Assembly (NCBI GenBank): GCA_031263485.1 | Contig: JAISFS010000242.1 | Span: 1-47,827 of the forward strand | From: Deltaproteobacteria bacterium | GTDB taxonomy: Bacteria; Desulfobacterota; Desulfarculia; Adiutricales; Adiutricaceae | Length of the DNA: 47,827 nucleotides | Direction: 5' to 3' | Part shown: piece by piece, positions 8,369 through 18,013 of the stretch | Numbering within the stretch: position 1 is the first letter of the stretch | Layout of the letters: each line of letters opens with the position of its first letter | Position numbers and translations under genes: made by a program | The notes under the pieces: generated by a model | Database searches by the model: none | The model's input: only the letters and a program-made list of their open reading frames with translations | Told to the model about the DNA's origin: nothing

Positions 8369-8746
8369 TCAGTCACCCGCGAGCTTCCGCACGAGATGAT
8401 AGCTCAGGAACACCCCGCCCAGACACAGGGCAAGGCTTGTCAGGACGTTCGCGCCGGCCGCGAGATAGCGCGAGGCCCTCAGCAGGTCCACCGTCTCCAC
8501 GCTGAAGGTCGAGAACGTGGAAAGGCCGCCCATCATGCCGGTGGTGATCAGGAGCGACAGCGATGGATGGAAGATATGGTATTCCCGGTGCATCGCCGTA
8601 ACGGCGCCGCAGATGAGCCCGGCAAGGACGTTGGCGATCAGGGTCCCCGCCGGGAAGCCGGGGAACATGGGCGCGATGCCCCTCGAAATGGCGTAACGGA
8701 GCATCGCGCCAAGGCCGCCGCCTACGGCCACCACCAGATAGAGCAC
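8369..8746 (-). CDS. crcB: Fluoride ion channel CrcB/Fluc
   Basis: 125 residues, the usual length. The start is GTG at 8746 with AGGGA about 9 nt upstream. Signatures are GGGLGAMLRYAISRG near the N-terminus, GTLIANVLAGLICGAV in helix 2, and TTGMMGGLSTFSTFSVET, the pore motif with the TM3 break and the Phe residues lining the fluoride path. Four membrane helices are evident. Fluc proteins work as antiparallel dual-topology dimers that let fluoride leave the cell. I looked for a fluoride riboswitch in the 200 bp upstream and did not see the conserved core. Confidence 0.93.
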   Translation of the reverse strand: MLYLVVAVGGGLGAMLRYAISRGIAPMFPGFPAGTLIANVLAGLICGAVTAMHREYHIFHPSLSLLITTGMMGGLSTFSTFSVETVDLLRASRYLAAGANVLTSLALCLGGVFLSYHLVRKLAGD

Positions 8747-9031
8747 TTGTCCGCATCCCTTGCCGCCGCTACCCTCGCGGAGCGGGGCCGAGGCGGAATC
8801 CGTGCGCGGGCACCCGCGCGATCGCGCATCCGGGACGTCCGGAAAGCCACGGTGAAGCTTTCCCGAGCCCCGCCGCGCCGACGGCCGACCGCAAAACCCG
8901 CCGCCGCGCCCACCCGTTAACGGCAGGGCTAGAACCTACGGTTCAGGAGGCGGTCACGGCGTCAGGCGCCGAACCTGCGGGCGCGAAGCCCGGGACGCGT
9001 CTTCCGTGAAGCGCGCGTCACCGGGCAACGG

Positions 9032-9220
9032 CTACTGGGGCCTGCCCTTCCGGCTGTTGATGCGATCCAGCTCCCCCTGGAGCTGGAGCATCTGGAGCAC
9101 CCTCTCGGGCTTCGTGCCCTTTGGGATGCCCAGCTTCTCCATCAGCTCGCCCCGTATCCGCCTGAAATAGGCCTGGCGGTCCAGGGAGCCGTCCGGGTTC
9201 TTGAAGTCGTCCTTTGCCAT
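9032..9220 (-). CDS. Small protein of unknown function (62 aa)
   Basis: It starts at ATG 9220 (MAKDDFKNPDGSLDRQAYFR), preceded by GAGG five bases upstream. The longer frame to 9325 adds low-quality residues. The protein is charged and probably helical, with LMEKLGIPKGTKPERVLQML then LQGELDRINSRKGRPQ, and has no membrane segment or cysteines. Its regular composition and ribosome site argue that it is real. It lies upstream of crcB on the same strand, about 285 bp away, which is too far to assume an operon. No family recognised. Confidence 0.5.
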   Translation of the reverse strand: MAKDDFKNPDGSLDRQAYFRRIRGELMEKLGIPKGTKPERVLQMLQLQGELDRINSRKGRPQ

Positions 9221-10255
9221 GCGAGCCTCGTATCCCTCGTCTCTGCCGTTTCTACCGTCTTTTTTGTCCCGCGCGGTAGCCGCAGGCGGCAGACAAAATG
9301 TATCGATCACCCACCCGTAAGTCAAGTCGCACTGTCGGCTTTGCGGATCGGGGCAGGCGGAAGGCGCTGTCGGGGATCACGATATCCTGCGCCCATCCTT
9401 GTGCAGTGCAATTTTCGATCCCATATTTTACCCCCCTGGCCCCAGGCATCGGGATGCATGACGCCGCGCTGATCAATCGGACGATTTAACGATCCTGGCG
9501 GACATCGCTTTCTAAGAATGGCGCAAGAGAACGCCTCGGAGTCAAGATGAATTGCCCATGTCCTTACTGCAAGACACCCTCGGCGCCTTCGTGACCGTCT
9601 CGCACGGGTGCCAGGGCCCGCAAGCCCCTTTGGTCCGCCTCAGGAAAGCAACGAATGTCCGCGCGGTGACGCGCGTTCGGGGATCGTCCGACATGTCGGC
9701 ACCCCAAGGGGGTGCCTGATTTCCTGGTCGAGCTTGAGTTTCCCCACTGCCTCGGCGATGGTCTGGTTCCCCCGCTCGTCAACGGCGAGGAGGCCGAACA
9801 CGACCATCAGGGAAAATGACGGCGTTCGGGCCGGATGGCGCGGTCAAGGCGAGCAGAAAGGCGGTCACGGCCCTGCCGCAAGGAATTTCTTCGCCAAGGC
9901 TTAGAAAATATCGCCAGGGGCATTGTCAGTATTCTCAAGGGATCCCGAAAAGATCCGCCATGCGAAGTTCAATATACGCTTTTCGCGCACACCCCGAAGA
10001 CGGCTTTCCCGGCGGATCATCGGGGCGGCTAGTCGTCCAGCGGCCTTCCGGCACGTGCCGGGGCGCGGCCCCTTCGAGGGCCCCCGGGGGCCGCATGGCC
10101 CGGACATGCCTGACGCCCTTCGACCGCCGACCGCCTCAGGCGCGAGGGAGCCAGACCGTGCCGACGGCCCCTGGCCTCTGGGATTCCCGATCGCCGCCCG
10201 GGCAGGGGCCCCGGGCGGAACAGGGCATCATGGGCCCGGGCCCGCCTCCGGGACC
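9221..10255. other. About 1 kb of decayed intergenic DNA
   Basis: Only broken reading frames are visible. On the minus strand near 9640-9800 there is a protein-like patch (MVVFGLLAVDERGNQTIAEA) that ends in a stop and resembles a fragment of a lost gene, but I cannot assign it. The region lies behind the large kinase gene, so it may hold that gene's terminator. I found no clear hairpin with a T-run. Confidence 0.4.
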
Positions 10256-13252
10256 TCAGTAGAGGCTGGCCGAGGCCTCCTTGAGCCTGCCTGCGGCTAT
10301 GTTCAGGTCGATGGAAGGCATCCCGGCCGATGCCAGCTCCTCCTTGAGCTCGCGGGCGGTCTCCTCGGATACCCTCAGCTCCCTTTTCCCGGCTAAGAAC
10401 GAATTCAGGATGAGCTCGGCCCGGCGGTCCCAGCCCTGGCTCTTGGGCGGCGCCAGGTCCCAGTCGAGGAAGTGCAGGGCCAGGCCGTTGCGGCCGGCTG
10501 AAAGGAGGATCCCGTTGTCCCTGGAGAAGCCCAGAAAATGCACCCCCTGCGACTGGAGCGTCTTCACCGGCAGGAAGCCCGTCTGCTGCTCCTGGGGCGC
10601 CCAGCCCACCAGGATCCTCCCCGGCGAGGCCAGGGCCCAGAGCCGGGAGTCCGGCGAGACGGCCAGGGCCGCGCAGGGTCCCTGGATCCGGGAGAGATCG
10701 GGCCGCCAGTCGGTGTCGAAAAGGGGATGGAAGAGGACGCCCTCCTCCCAGCCGCTCACGAGGTAGCGGCTGAAGGGATCGGGGGCGACCGAGGAGAGCC
10801 TCCCCCGGGCCCCTTCGGGAAGGCCGGCGGGCAGGCGTTTCACCGCGCCGGTCATCTTCTCCGCGGAGAGCCGGTACTCGGAGTCGGCGTCGAAGACGGA
10901 GAGGTTCCTGCCGTTGGGGGACACGCACAGCCCCGCGAGCGGGCCGTCGGAGAGCTTCCGGACCAGAAGCGGCGTGCCCTTGTCCAGATACCCGTGGCCG
11001 GTGTCCCACATCTTCAGGGTCCCGTCGTCGCCGCCGGTGAAAAGCCTTCTGCCGTCCCTGCCGAAGCAGATGGCCCGGGCGGCCCCGCCGTGGGCGATGG
11101 CCTGGCCCAGGCCGCCCCCCGTCTCGGGGTTGAAGAGCCAGAGGTGCCCGTCCTGGGTGACGCAGGCGGCCATGTCCCCTTCCGGGGAAAGCGCGCAGGA
11201 GACGGGCGGCGAGGCCAGACGCGCCTCCGCGAAGACGGAGGCGCGCGCGTCGAAGCCCTTCACGAATGAGAGCCGCGAGCCGCCCGCGAGCACCAGGAGA
11301 TCCCCGCGGCAGGCGGCGGCCTCGGCCTTCAGGCCCGCCTGGGAGCTGCCCTCCTCCAGGACGTCCGCCAGGCCGTCGCGACGGCAGCTGACGTAGAGCC
11401 TCCGCCACAGCGCCAGGAAGTCCGGCGCGGCCCTGGCGCCGGGGATCGCCCTGGCATCGGAGAGCTGGACCAGGGCCTTTTCCGCGTTCCTCTCCTCCAG
11501 GGACCTTTCAGCGGAAGAGAGCAGCGGCGCGAAGAGCCTCCGGCCCCCCTCCGGGTCCGGCGCCCGGTCCCGGACCCGGGAGATGCGGAACACGGCTGGG
11601 CGCATGCGCTCCACCATCTCCGGGAACCTGAGGCTCCGCTCGAGGATGTCAGTGAGCCTCCTGGCCTCGTGGTTCAGGGCGGGGCCGTCGTATGAGGCGA
11701 GCGCAGCGGAGGCCTCGGAGGTGAGCCCCAGCTCGAGGTAGGCCCCGCACATGATGAGCGGGAGCTCCGGGATCATCTTGCCTGCGGCGAGCCGCACCAC
11801 GTCGTCCAGGCGTCCCTGGAAGGCCTCGGCGGAGAGGGTCTTCGTGCGGTAGCGGTGGAGCGAGAGGTTGAAAAACGACGTGAGGTGCGCGGGATCCTCC
11901 TTCAGGGCCTGCTTCCAGACGCGTTCCGCCTCGTCGGGCCGCCCCAGATCCAGCATCGATACCGCGCGGTTGTTCAGGTTGTCGGCGGTGTCGGCCTCCA
12001 GCGCGGGCCGCGGACGCGGGTACGGGGCGCCCGCGAAGGCGGCGTGGATCGCCGCGAGCTCGTCCGCCATCTCGCTCGCGCTCGCGAACCTCAGGGAATG
12101 GTCTGGGGAGAGCTCCCGCCGCAGGAGATCGACCAGGCCGGGCGGGAACGGGGTGAGCGGCCGCCCCGAGGCGACGTAGCCATCCAGGGCCTCGCCCACG
12201 GCGCTCCCGTGCTCCCAGGGCCGGGCGCCCAGGAAGAGTTCCAGGAGGGTGAGGGCCAGTGACCACAGATCGAAGCCCGCGTCAGGCGGCCTCCTTTCGA
12301 CCGCCTCGGGCGACATGTACTGCGGCGTACCGAAGGCGCCCATGCCGGGATCGTCCCTGTCACCGGCAAGCCTGGGCCTGGGTGCGGGAGCCCCCTGCCC
12401 CCCTTCCCCGTCCCGGCCGTTCCCCCCCCCGTCCTGTTGCTTCACGCGCATGTCGCCGGGCCACAGGGACGCGCTGTCGGAGGGCTTGCCGGTCTCCCGC
12501 GCGGCCCGCGCCAGGCCGAAGTCGGTCACGAGAAGCCTGCCCGTGTCCTCCTCAAGAAGCAGGTTCTGGGGCTTGATGTCCAGGTGGAGGACGCCGCGCC
12601 CGTGGGCGAACTCCAGCCCCCAGGCGGCCTGGATGGCTATGTCCAGGAACCGCAGTGCCCTCTGGGTCTCGTCCCCGGCGAACAGCGGGGCCATCTCCCC
12701 GGTGCCCCGGGGCTCCATGAACTCCTTGACCGAGCCTCCGGCCACGTACTCCATGAAGATGGCGGGCACGCCCATGAGGGGCCGCGCGTAGTAGCAGGTT
12801 ACCACGTGCGGGTGAAGGCCCAGGGCCACCCAGGTCTCGGCCTCGTTTTTGAGGCTCTGGAAATAGCCGGGCTCCATCACGCTCCGGTAGGGGAGCTTCA
12901 GCGCCAGCTCCTTCTGCCAGTCGCGGTGCCGCACCTTGAAGACCTGTCCCAGCCCGCCTCGGCCCAGGATCTCCTGGACGACGTAGACGCCCAGGACGAC
13001 CTGGCCCACCCGGAGATCGAGCCCGCGCTCCCAGACCCTCGCCGCGAGCTCGTTCAGCGCGGCGGTGGTGTCCTCCCAGCGGGTGTCGGCCGCCTCGGAC
13101 TCCGGGAGCAGGTGGAAATACTGCCCGCATTTCACGCAGATGGAGCGGTGCCCGAGGTTCTCCGCGTTCAGGCGGTAGCCGGTGCGGCATTTGGGACAGT
13201 AGGCCGTGCCCGCGGCGGCGGATCCGAAGGTTCCCTTGCCGGAGGAGCTCAC
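10256..13252 (-). CDS. Ser/Thr protein kinase with N-terminal zinc ribbon and C-terminal WD40-like region
   Basis: 998 residues. I chose the GTG at 13252 because GGAGGAG lies five bases upstream; the frame extends further without such a site. Order: zinc ribbon YCPKC...CVKC (cysteines about 19, 22, 39, 42); Hanks-type kinase with G-loop GRGGLGQVF (about 98), Lys119 in ALKLP, catalytic HLDIKPQN (Asp about 225, Leu in place of the usual Arg), DFG at about 244, and APE-like MSPEA. A TPR-like stretch follows (NNRAVSMLDLGRPDEAERVW), then a long region of WD40/beta-propeller blades (GGDDGTLKMWD, CALSPEGDMAACV). The catalytic set is complete, so activity is expected, with a non-RD-type activation. 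It follows the FHA-kinase gene by 301 bp on the same strand, which suggests a shared signalling module. Confidence 0.87.
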   Translation of the reverse strand: MSSSGKGTFGSAAAGTAYCPKCRTGYRLNAENLGHRSICVKCGQYFHLLPESEAADTRWEDTTAALNELAARVWERGLDLRVGQVVLGVYVVQEILGRGGLGQVFKVRHRDWQKELALKLPYRSVMEPGYFQSLKNEAETWVALGLHPHVVTCYYARPLMGVPAIFMEYVAGGSVKEFMEPRGTGEMAPLFAGDETQRALRFLDIAIQAAWGLEFAHGRGVLHLDIKPQNLLLEEDTGRLLVTDFGLARAARETGKPSDSASLWPGDMRVKQQDGGGNGRDGEGGQGAPAPRPRLAGDRDDPGMGAFGTPQYMSPEAVERRPPDAGFDLWSLALTLLELFLGARPWEHGSAVGEALDGYVASGRPLTPFPPGLVDLLRRELSPDHSLRFASASEMADELAAIHAAFAGAPYPRPRPALEADTADNLNNRAVSMLDLGRPDEAERVWKQALKEDPAHLTSFFNLSLHRYRTKTLSAEAFQGRLDDVVRLAAGKMIPELPLIMCGAYLELGLTSEASAALASYDGPALNHEARRLTDILERSLRFPEMVERMRPAVFRISRVRDRAPDPEGGRRLFAPLLSSAERSLEERNAEKALVQLSDARAIPGARAAPDFLALWRRLYVSCRRDGLADVLEEGSSQAGLKAEAAACRGDLLVLAGGSRLSFVKGFDARASVFAEARLASPPVSCALSPEGDMAACVTQDGHLWLFNPETGGGLGQAIAHGGAARAICFGRDGRRLFTGGDDGTLKMWDTGHGYLDKGTPLLVRKLSDGPLAGLCVSPNGRNLSVFDADSEYRLSAEKMTGAVKRLPAGLPEGARGRLSSVAPDPFSRYLVSGWEEGVLFHPLFDTDWRPDLSRIQGPCAALAVSPDSRLWALASPGRILVGWAPQEQQTGFLPVKTLQSQGVHFLGFSRDNGILLSAGRNGLALHFLDWDLAPPKSQGWDRRAELILNSFLAGKRELRVSEETARELKEELASAGMPSIDLNIAAGRLKEASASLY

Positions 13253-13553
13253 GGCGTCTCCTCCGCTTGCCCTGCCGGAGCGGGGGGGCCGGAAGGCGCG
13301 GGCGCCGCGTCCCGGTTGGAAGAAGGAGCATGGGGCGGAACGCAGAAACAAAATCCGCTAAACGCGGACGTACGGACGCGCGCCCCGGGGGAAACTGACG
13401 GACGCCGTTCGCGCGGGACATAGGCGCACGCGCGGCGGACGGCGCGGCGTCCGCTACCGCGCGCCTGGCAGATACCGGGTCCGCCAGCGGCCCGGCCTTC
13501 GGCGCCGAGGGCGGGGCGGATGACGGGCCGGGCGCCTCTGCATGGGCATCCCC
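13253..13553. other. Spacer between the two kinase genes
   Basis: GC-rich, without a supported gene or a clear terminator. The N-terminal extension of the downstream kinase frame enters it, but no ribosome site supports translation there. Confidence 0.4.
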
Positions 13554-15083
13554 TCACGTCGCGGGCTCCCGGACGGCTATGCCGTCCTCCCGGCAGGCCT
13601 CCAGCAGGGCGGCCTTGAGCGATCCGGCCGCCTGGTGGTGGATCCTGGGGTTGTCCTCCAGGGCGAAATCGAGGGCCGCCGCCAGGCGCGGGGGGAGATC
13701 GGGCCGCCTCTTGAGCACCGGCACCGGGCTCCTGTTCAATACCACCCGCCAGGGGTCCTCGTCCTCGGGGAAGTCCCTGGGGTATTCCCCGGTCATGAGC
13801 TTGTAGAGCGAGGCCGCCGCTGCCCAGATGTCCACCTCCGGGCCGGCGTGCTTGAAGTCCAGCACCTGCTGGCGCGGCATGCAGGCGGGGGAGCCGGCGA
13901 CCGAGCCCGTGCGGGTGTGGCTGTAGGTGTACGCGTTGTTGTAGAGCTTGCCCACGCCGATGTCGGCTATCTTGGGCTCGATCCCGGAGTCGCCCCCCAA
14001 GAAGATGTTGGCGGGCTTGAGGTCGCGATGCACCAGCCCCCGCGACTCCGGGGAAAGGTGGTCCTCCACCCTGGCGGCGGCGAGCTTCACGTTGTGGAGG
14101 TAATGCAGCCCGTCCAGCACGGGCAGGATCACGGCGAGGGCCTCCCCCGGGCTCATGGTCCCGCCGGAGGACGCCCGCAGCTCCTCGGCGCTCCCCCCGG
14201 AACAGTATTCCATGAGGTAGAAGTACGCGCCGCCGTAGAACCCGAAGTCGTAGAGCTTGGTGACGTTCCGGTGCTTCAGCGCCCTGCCTATCGCCACCTC
14301 CCTCAGGAAACTCTTCCTGGCCCACTCGTTTTCGGAGACCGCGGGGGACATGACCTTCAGGGCCATCCGGAAGCCCGTGTCCTTGCGCTCGGCCAGAAAC
14401 ACCGCGGAGGTGGACCCCCGGCCCAAGGTCTTCGTGATGCGCATGCCCTTCAGGGGATCCAGGTTCCGGGCGCGGCGGGTGAGCCCGGCCTTCAAAAGCT
14501 TCAGGGACGCCAGCGGGTTGGAGCGACAGTCCTGGCACAGGACGTCCGCGTGCCTGGAAAGGGGCACCGGGTTGTGGGCCCGCCCGCAGGCGGGGCAACA
14601 GGGGTTCACCTCGACCGGGGCGGCGTTCTTTGGCGGCTCGTAGGCGGACTCGTCCACGAGCCCGACCCGGAAGTTGAAGTCCCCGGCGATCGTCATGATG
14701 TCCCCGTCCTTGACGAGGACCCCCGAGCCCGTGACTGCCGTTCCCTGCACCCGGTCCTCTTCCCGCCGACTCACCAGATGGCCGTTTATGAAGGTGCCGT
14801 TCAGGCTTCTGAGATCCCTGAGGAAGGCCCTGGAGCGGGAGAGCTCTATCACGGCGTGATGGCCCGAGATCGTCCGGAACTCCTCAGTGTCGGGAAGCCT
14901 GAGCGTGGCGCCCTGCCCCCTCCCTATCACCACCGCCCGGGGCCCGGTGAACTCCCAGACCTGCGGCTCCCCGAAGTCGGAGGACAGGATAAGGCGCAGG
15001 ACCGACGGGCTTCTGTCGCTCTGGGAGCGGATGCTCGCGCGGGCAGGCCGGGAGGATGAGGGAAGGCTGTTGGTAAGGGTCAT
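13554..15083 (-). CDS. FHA-domain Ser/Thr protein kinase with internal zinc ribbon
   Basis: 509 residues from the ATG at 15083. No strong ribosome site is visible, so the start is less certain. The FHA domain spans about 30-140, with VVIGRG (52-56), SGHHAVIEL (73-81) and LRSLNGTFING (91-101), the phosphothreonine-binding loops. A four-cysteine ribbon follows (CPAC at 163-166, CQDC at 183-186). The kinase domain has GRGSTSAVF (221-229), Lys243, HRDLKPAN (352-359) and ADIGVG (373-378, DIG instead of DFG). FHA domains read phosphothreonine marks, so this protein can both bind and write them. The neighbouring kinase is a probable partner or substrate. Such pairs occur in type VI secretion and developmental signalling, but no secretion gene is nearby. 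Confidence 0.87.
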   Translation of the reverse strand: MTLTNSLPSSSRPARASIRSQSDRSPSVLRLILSSDFGEPQVWEFTGPRAVVIGRGQGATLRLPDTEEFRTISGHHAVIELSRSRAFLRDLRSLNGTFINGHLVSRREEDRVQGTAVTGSGVLVKDGDIMTIAGDFNFRVGLVDESAYEPPKNAAPVEVNPCCPACGRAHNPVPLSRHADVLCQDCRSNPLASLKLLKAGLTRRARNLDPLKGMRITKTLGRGSTSAVFLAERKDTGFRMALKVMSPAVSENEWARKSFLREVAIGRALKHRNVTKLYDFGFYGGAYFYLMEYCSGGSAEELRASSGGTMSPGEALAVILPVLDGLHYLHNVKLAAARVEDHLSPESRGLVHRDLKPANIFLGGDSGIEPKIADIGVGKLYNNAYTYSHTRTGSVAGSPACMPRQQVLDFKHAGPEVDIWAAAASLYKLMTGEYPRDFPEDEDPWRVVLNRSPVPVLKRRPDLPPRLAAALDFALEDNPRIHHQAAGSLKAALLEACREDGIAVREPAT

Positions 15084-15676
15084 GAGGAAGGACGCAGCTA
15101 TGGCGCTGGAGGGGATCCGGGGAAGGCCCCGGGCCAGGAATCCGGAGGCGGGGGATGTCTTCCGGGATGCTTAGAATTATGCCACCCGCCTGAAACCTTG
15201 TCAAACCGCGCCCCCGGAGAAAGGCGGCCCCTGTCCTACTTATCGGCAGGTCAGGCAGGGACAATCAACAAAAGAGAAATTTTACATCGGAAAACAGATA
15301 TTATACCTTCATTTTCCAGCAAATATTTATATATTTATGGAGCTTTTTTGTCGCCATCACATCTCTCGCCCGTCCGCTACCGCAACCCGTGCCTCTAAGG
15401 GGGTCGGCTCCATCGATATTCCCGATGCCCGAGGCTTCCCCTTTCGTTTAGCAACGCCCGCGCCGTTCACTGCCGGGCCTGGCCGCAGGATCGGAGCCCG
15501 AGGGAAGACGCACCTTCGGTGCTAGCCGAGAACGCCAGTCCCGATTGGCGTTGCCCGAGGTCCGGCCCGGAGAAGGACGGTATCTAACGACACATAAGTG
15601 GCAGGGAAAACTAATAAATTTTCTATTTTCAAGCGCACGTCCCGAGACGGATCTGGCATCGATGTCACCGGCATAT

Positions 15677-15745
15677 CATGAAACGTTTCTAGGGCATCAC
15701 GTCATTGGGTACACATCATACTGAGATGCCCAGAAAGGTTTCATG
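15677..15745. repeat. Long imperfect hairpin, about 21-bp arms
   Basis: Left arm 15677-15698 begins CATGAAACGTTTCT. Right arm 15725-15745 is its inverse complement with one mismatch and one bulged base, ending GAAAGGTTTCATG. The loop is 26 nt. No T-run follows, so it is more likely a miniature element or RNA hairpin than a simple terminator. Confidence 0.65.
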
Positions 15746-15990
15746 CGCCGGGGTGTTGATAATCACCATGAACGTGTAGGACGGAATGGCAGAAGAACAT
15801 GACTTCATGGAATAATCAAATCAATGATGTCAGCCGCTTGTCAAACGCCGCCAACGATAGGCCGTTGACCTTGCTCATGCATGCTACGGGTGCCAGCGTT
15901 CGTCAGAGCTAGATCGAGAGACGAACGTCTGTCAAATAAAGAGTTGATCTCCGATACCGTATATGGACTTTCATCTTATGACGAAACCGT

Positions 15991-16170
15991 AATAAGTCGG
16001 AACGGCAACCCGAGGCAACCAACGCCCCCTGGTCATTGGCATCTGGAAGGCTAAAGGGTAGACAAACACTACCACTTATAGGATCGTGACTGCCCAGTCA
16101 CCCTGATTGGGATACCGCCGCCTTATCCATCTCTCCATCATAAATCCCTCGCCGGCTTATTACGGTGGCG
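15991..16170 (+). repeat. Dispersed repeat of about 180 bp, plus-strand copy
   Basis: It begins AATAAGTCGGAACGGCAACC and ends CTTATTACGGTGGC. A second copy of about the same length lies inverted at 38213-38390. Shared words include AATAAGTCGGAAC, CTGGTCATTGGC, AATCCCTCGCCGG and ATTACGGTGGC. Both copies are interrupted by stops in every frame I followed, so the unit is either a decayed gene fragment or non-coding. Confidence 0.75.
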
Positions 16171-16323
16171 TCATCTTATGTTTTATAGTGGATATCGACT
16201 ACAAATTTGATATTGTCTCGCTCCTTGATGCCGTGAGCCTTGAGGCAGACGAGGACTTTCAAGCGGAAAGGCACAAGGCCCTGCGGAAAGAACCGCCTGT
16301 CTGACCAAGACAATGCGAACCGT

Positions 16324-16395
16324 AAGTGTACAAACTTCTTTTTGAATTACAACGATAATCAAAGAAATAAAGTTTAAGTCATAAGTTGTACACTT
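16324..16395. repeat. 72-bp AT-rich inverted-repeat element
   Basis: Left arm AAGTGTACAAACTT (16324-16337) and right arm AAGTTGTACACTT (16383-16395) are inverse complements with one bulge. The preceding bases GTAAGTGTAC also begin the left end of the transposase-derived element at 2841, so this may be a miniature derivative of that element. A further TGTACA inverted pair lies at 16591-16609. Confidence 0.55.
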
Positions 16396-16928
16396 CAATC
16401 GGAAGTCCGGCTATACTAGCCGTCAGATGACCTGTCGGTCAATGGCCCTATCGGAGATTCCAAGAGCCAAGATGAGGATGCCGGTCGGAACGCCAAGGCT
16501 ACGGTTCGAAGGTCAATGGCAAAGGGAATGACGCTCATGTCCCCTCCGCAATGTCCGGAACACGCACCGGAGATCTTCAGCGATTGGCCGTGTACAATCC
16601 TTATGTACAACTACAGAATTCCCAGAAACGGGATTCAGGGCTTCCGCCCGCCGCTCTCTCCGAAACCAGGCATCATCAAAATCCTCGCGGCCAGGGTCCT
16701 TCCCAAGACGTGGGAACCCCCAAGAGCGCTCCGGCAAACCGTCCGTATCCGGGTGCCGAAACGCATGAGCTTCCGCAGCCGATCCGAAGGGGGACGGAAG
16801 GGGCAGACAGACAGGCCTGGGCGTCCGACTGGACTCGGGCGTCTGAAGCTTCTGGCGACCGGATGTCTGCGGCTTCCGTAGGGCACCCGACAAATCCGGA
16901 AGCCGACGATCCAACCGGTTCCCAAGCG

Positions 16929-16959
16929 TGGCGACAGGCCGTTTGCATGCCTGTCGCCA
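16929..16959. repeat. Perfect 11-bp stem-loop
   Basis: TGGCGACAGGC (16929-16939) pairs with GCCTGTCGCCA (16949-16959) around a 9-nt loop. There is no T-run on either side, so a Rho-independent terminator is not supported. It may be an RNA hairpin or protein site. Confidence 0.6.
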
Positions 16960-16991
16960 ACGATGTCCAACGAGTCGGGGTCCATTAAACA

Positions 16992-17002
16992 CTTGACATT
17001 GA
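16992..17002 (-). repeat. Single end resembling the 104-bp element
   Basis: CTTGACATTGA matches the right end of the 104-bp element (GTTGACATTGA) with one mismatch. No partner end is seen at the expected distance, so it is a remnant or chance match. Confidence 0.3.
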
Positions 17003-17699
17003 TTTTCGCAGCCTGCCGGGCGCTTGTCCGACCGGAGTCGCGCAGGGCCGCAGGCGGCCCATGAGGACCTGAGGCTCCTGAATCGGCGGGCCAACCGGGC
17101 AACATGGCGCACCGATGCCCAGGACGTCCGCAGGCGCGATGCCCCGGACAGCCATCGGCGCGGACCGCACAGGACACCGTCTTCCTCCGCCCTGAAGGCC
17201 GCTACACCTGAAGGAGCCGCCATATGACGCTTGCCGAAGGTCAGACGTCGGTACGATGAGTTCCCGCGTGGCGCACATGGACGGGGAGACGCCAAGGCTT
17301 GTCCCCCTGCCAGGCGTGATATTCTCCTTTCCCCCTGGAGTGTCTTTCCCCGAAAACGGAGACCCGCTCACGGACGAGGCCGCGTTGGCCGCCCGATCCT
17401 GGACCCGGACGCGCCGTCATGTCGTGCCGGAAGATCATCGGCCTCCAGATCTCCGAGCTCCCAGAGAGGGTTGCGGGCCCTCTCCGTTCGGAGCTCGTAA
17501 TCGGAATGGGCTGGCTCGCGACATGGCGCCCCGGGAAATTTTCGGCGAAACCTCCGGATGGCGACCGAGACGATTATGGTCATGAGACTTGCCGCGGAAA
17601 GCCATCTGGGCCGATGGATCGAATATAGATGAAAAAAGGTTGCAATTTCATAAAACCTGTGGCATACTTATACCGTCTTTGAAACAAGGCCTGTGGAGC

Positions 17700-17940
17700 C
17701 CTCAGGGGGGAAGTCTTTGGGAGGCCTTGGTGGGGGGGGCCTCTTGGGGCCGATGGGTCTGAGTGGCCACGCTTCGGCGGCTTTGATGGTCCTCTGGGCC
17801 TTCTTCTGGGCCATTCTGGGCTCTCTGGGCTCTCTGGGCCCCTTCTTGGCCCTCTTGGCCCTCTTGGCCCTCTTGGCCCTTCTGGGCCCTCTTGGTCCTT
17901 CTGGGGGCCCTCTGGGGCCGCCTTCTGGGGGCCTTTGATA
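17700..17940. repeat. Low-complexity tract with 9-bp period
   Basis: CTCTTGGCC-type units repeat in tandem (clearest near 17845-17890), flanked by related GGGCCTTCTGGG and CTCTGGGC blocks. Read on the minus strand, it would encode a Gly-Pro-Arg/Lys-rich collagen-like string with no ribosome site. It lies directly upstream of the AT-rich transposase gene and contrasts with it sharply in composition. Confidence 0.7.
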
Positions 17941-18013
17941 GACCTCAGATGGCCTTTTGATGGTATCTTGCCAGGGAAGCCTCAGGAAGGGCCTAGAAGG
18001 AGAGGAGTCTGAC

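Larger units (their letters stand above)
15084..18013. other. 2.9 kb without a supported gene
   Basis: Starts AT-rich (15260-15350), with GGTATAAT on the minus strand (-10 like, 15300-15305), a possible promoter for the FHA-kinase gene. Further on come several inverted repeats, one copy of a dispersed 180-bp repeat and a low-complexity tract, listed separately. A perfect 8-bp inverted repeat, CGTTCGTC/GACGAACG, lies near 15900-15926. The GC-rich part, 16400-17600, has only short frames with no family match. It appears to be an accumulation zone for insertions and decay. Confidence 0.5.

Noticed and set aside
8747..8950. Possible fluoride riboswitch upstream of crcB
   Set aside because: The conserved core of the crcB RNA motif is not visible in the reverse strand upstream of the gene.
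9564..9803. Minus-strand transposase-like fragment
   Set aside because: A protein-like patch is visible but I could not match it to any family with confidence, so it is mentioned only in the gap description.
10029..11408. Minus-strand frame of 459 codons
   Set aside because: It overlaps the large kinase gene in another frame and is Arg/Gly/Pro-rich; a shadow.
16107..16304. Small ORF of 65 codons
   Set aside because: It overlaps the end of the dispersed 180-bp repeat, has no ribosome site, and the other copy of the repeat does not keep the frame.
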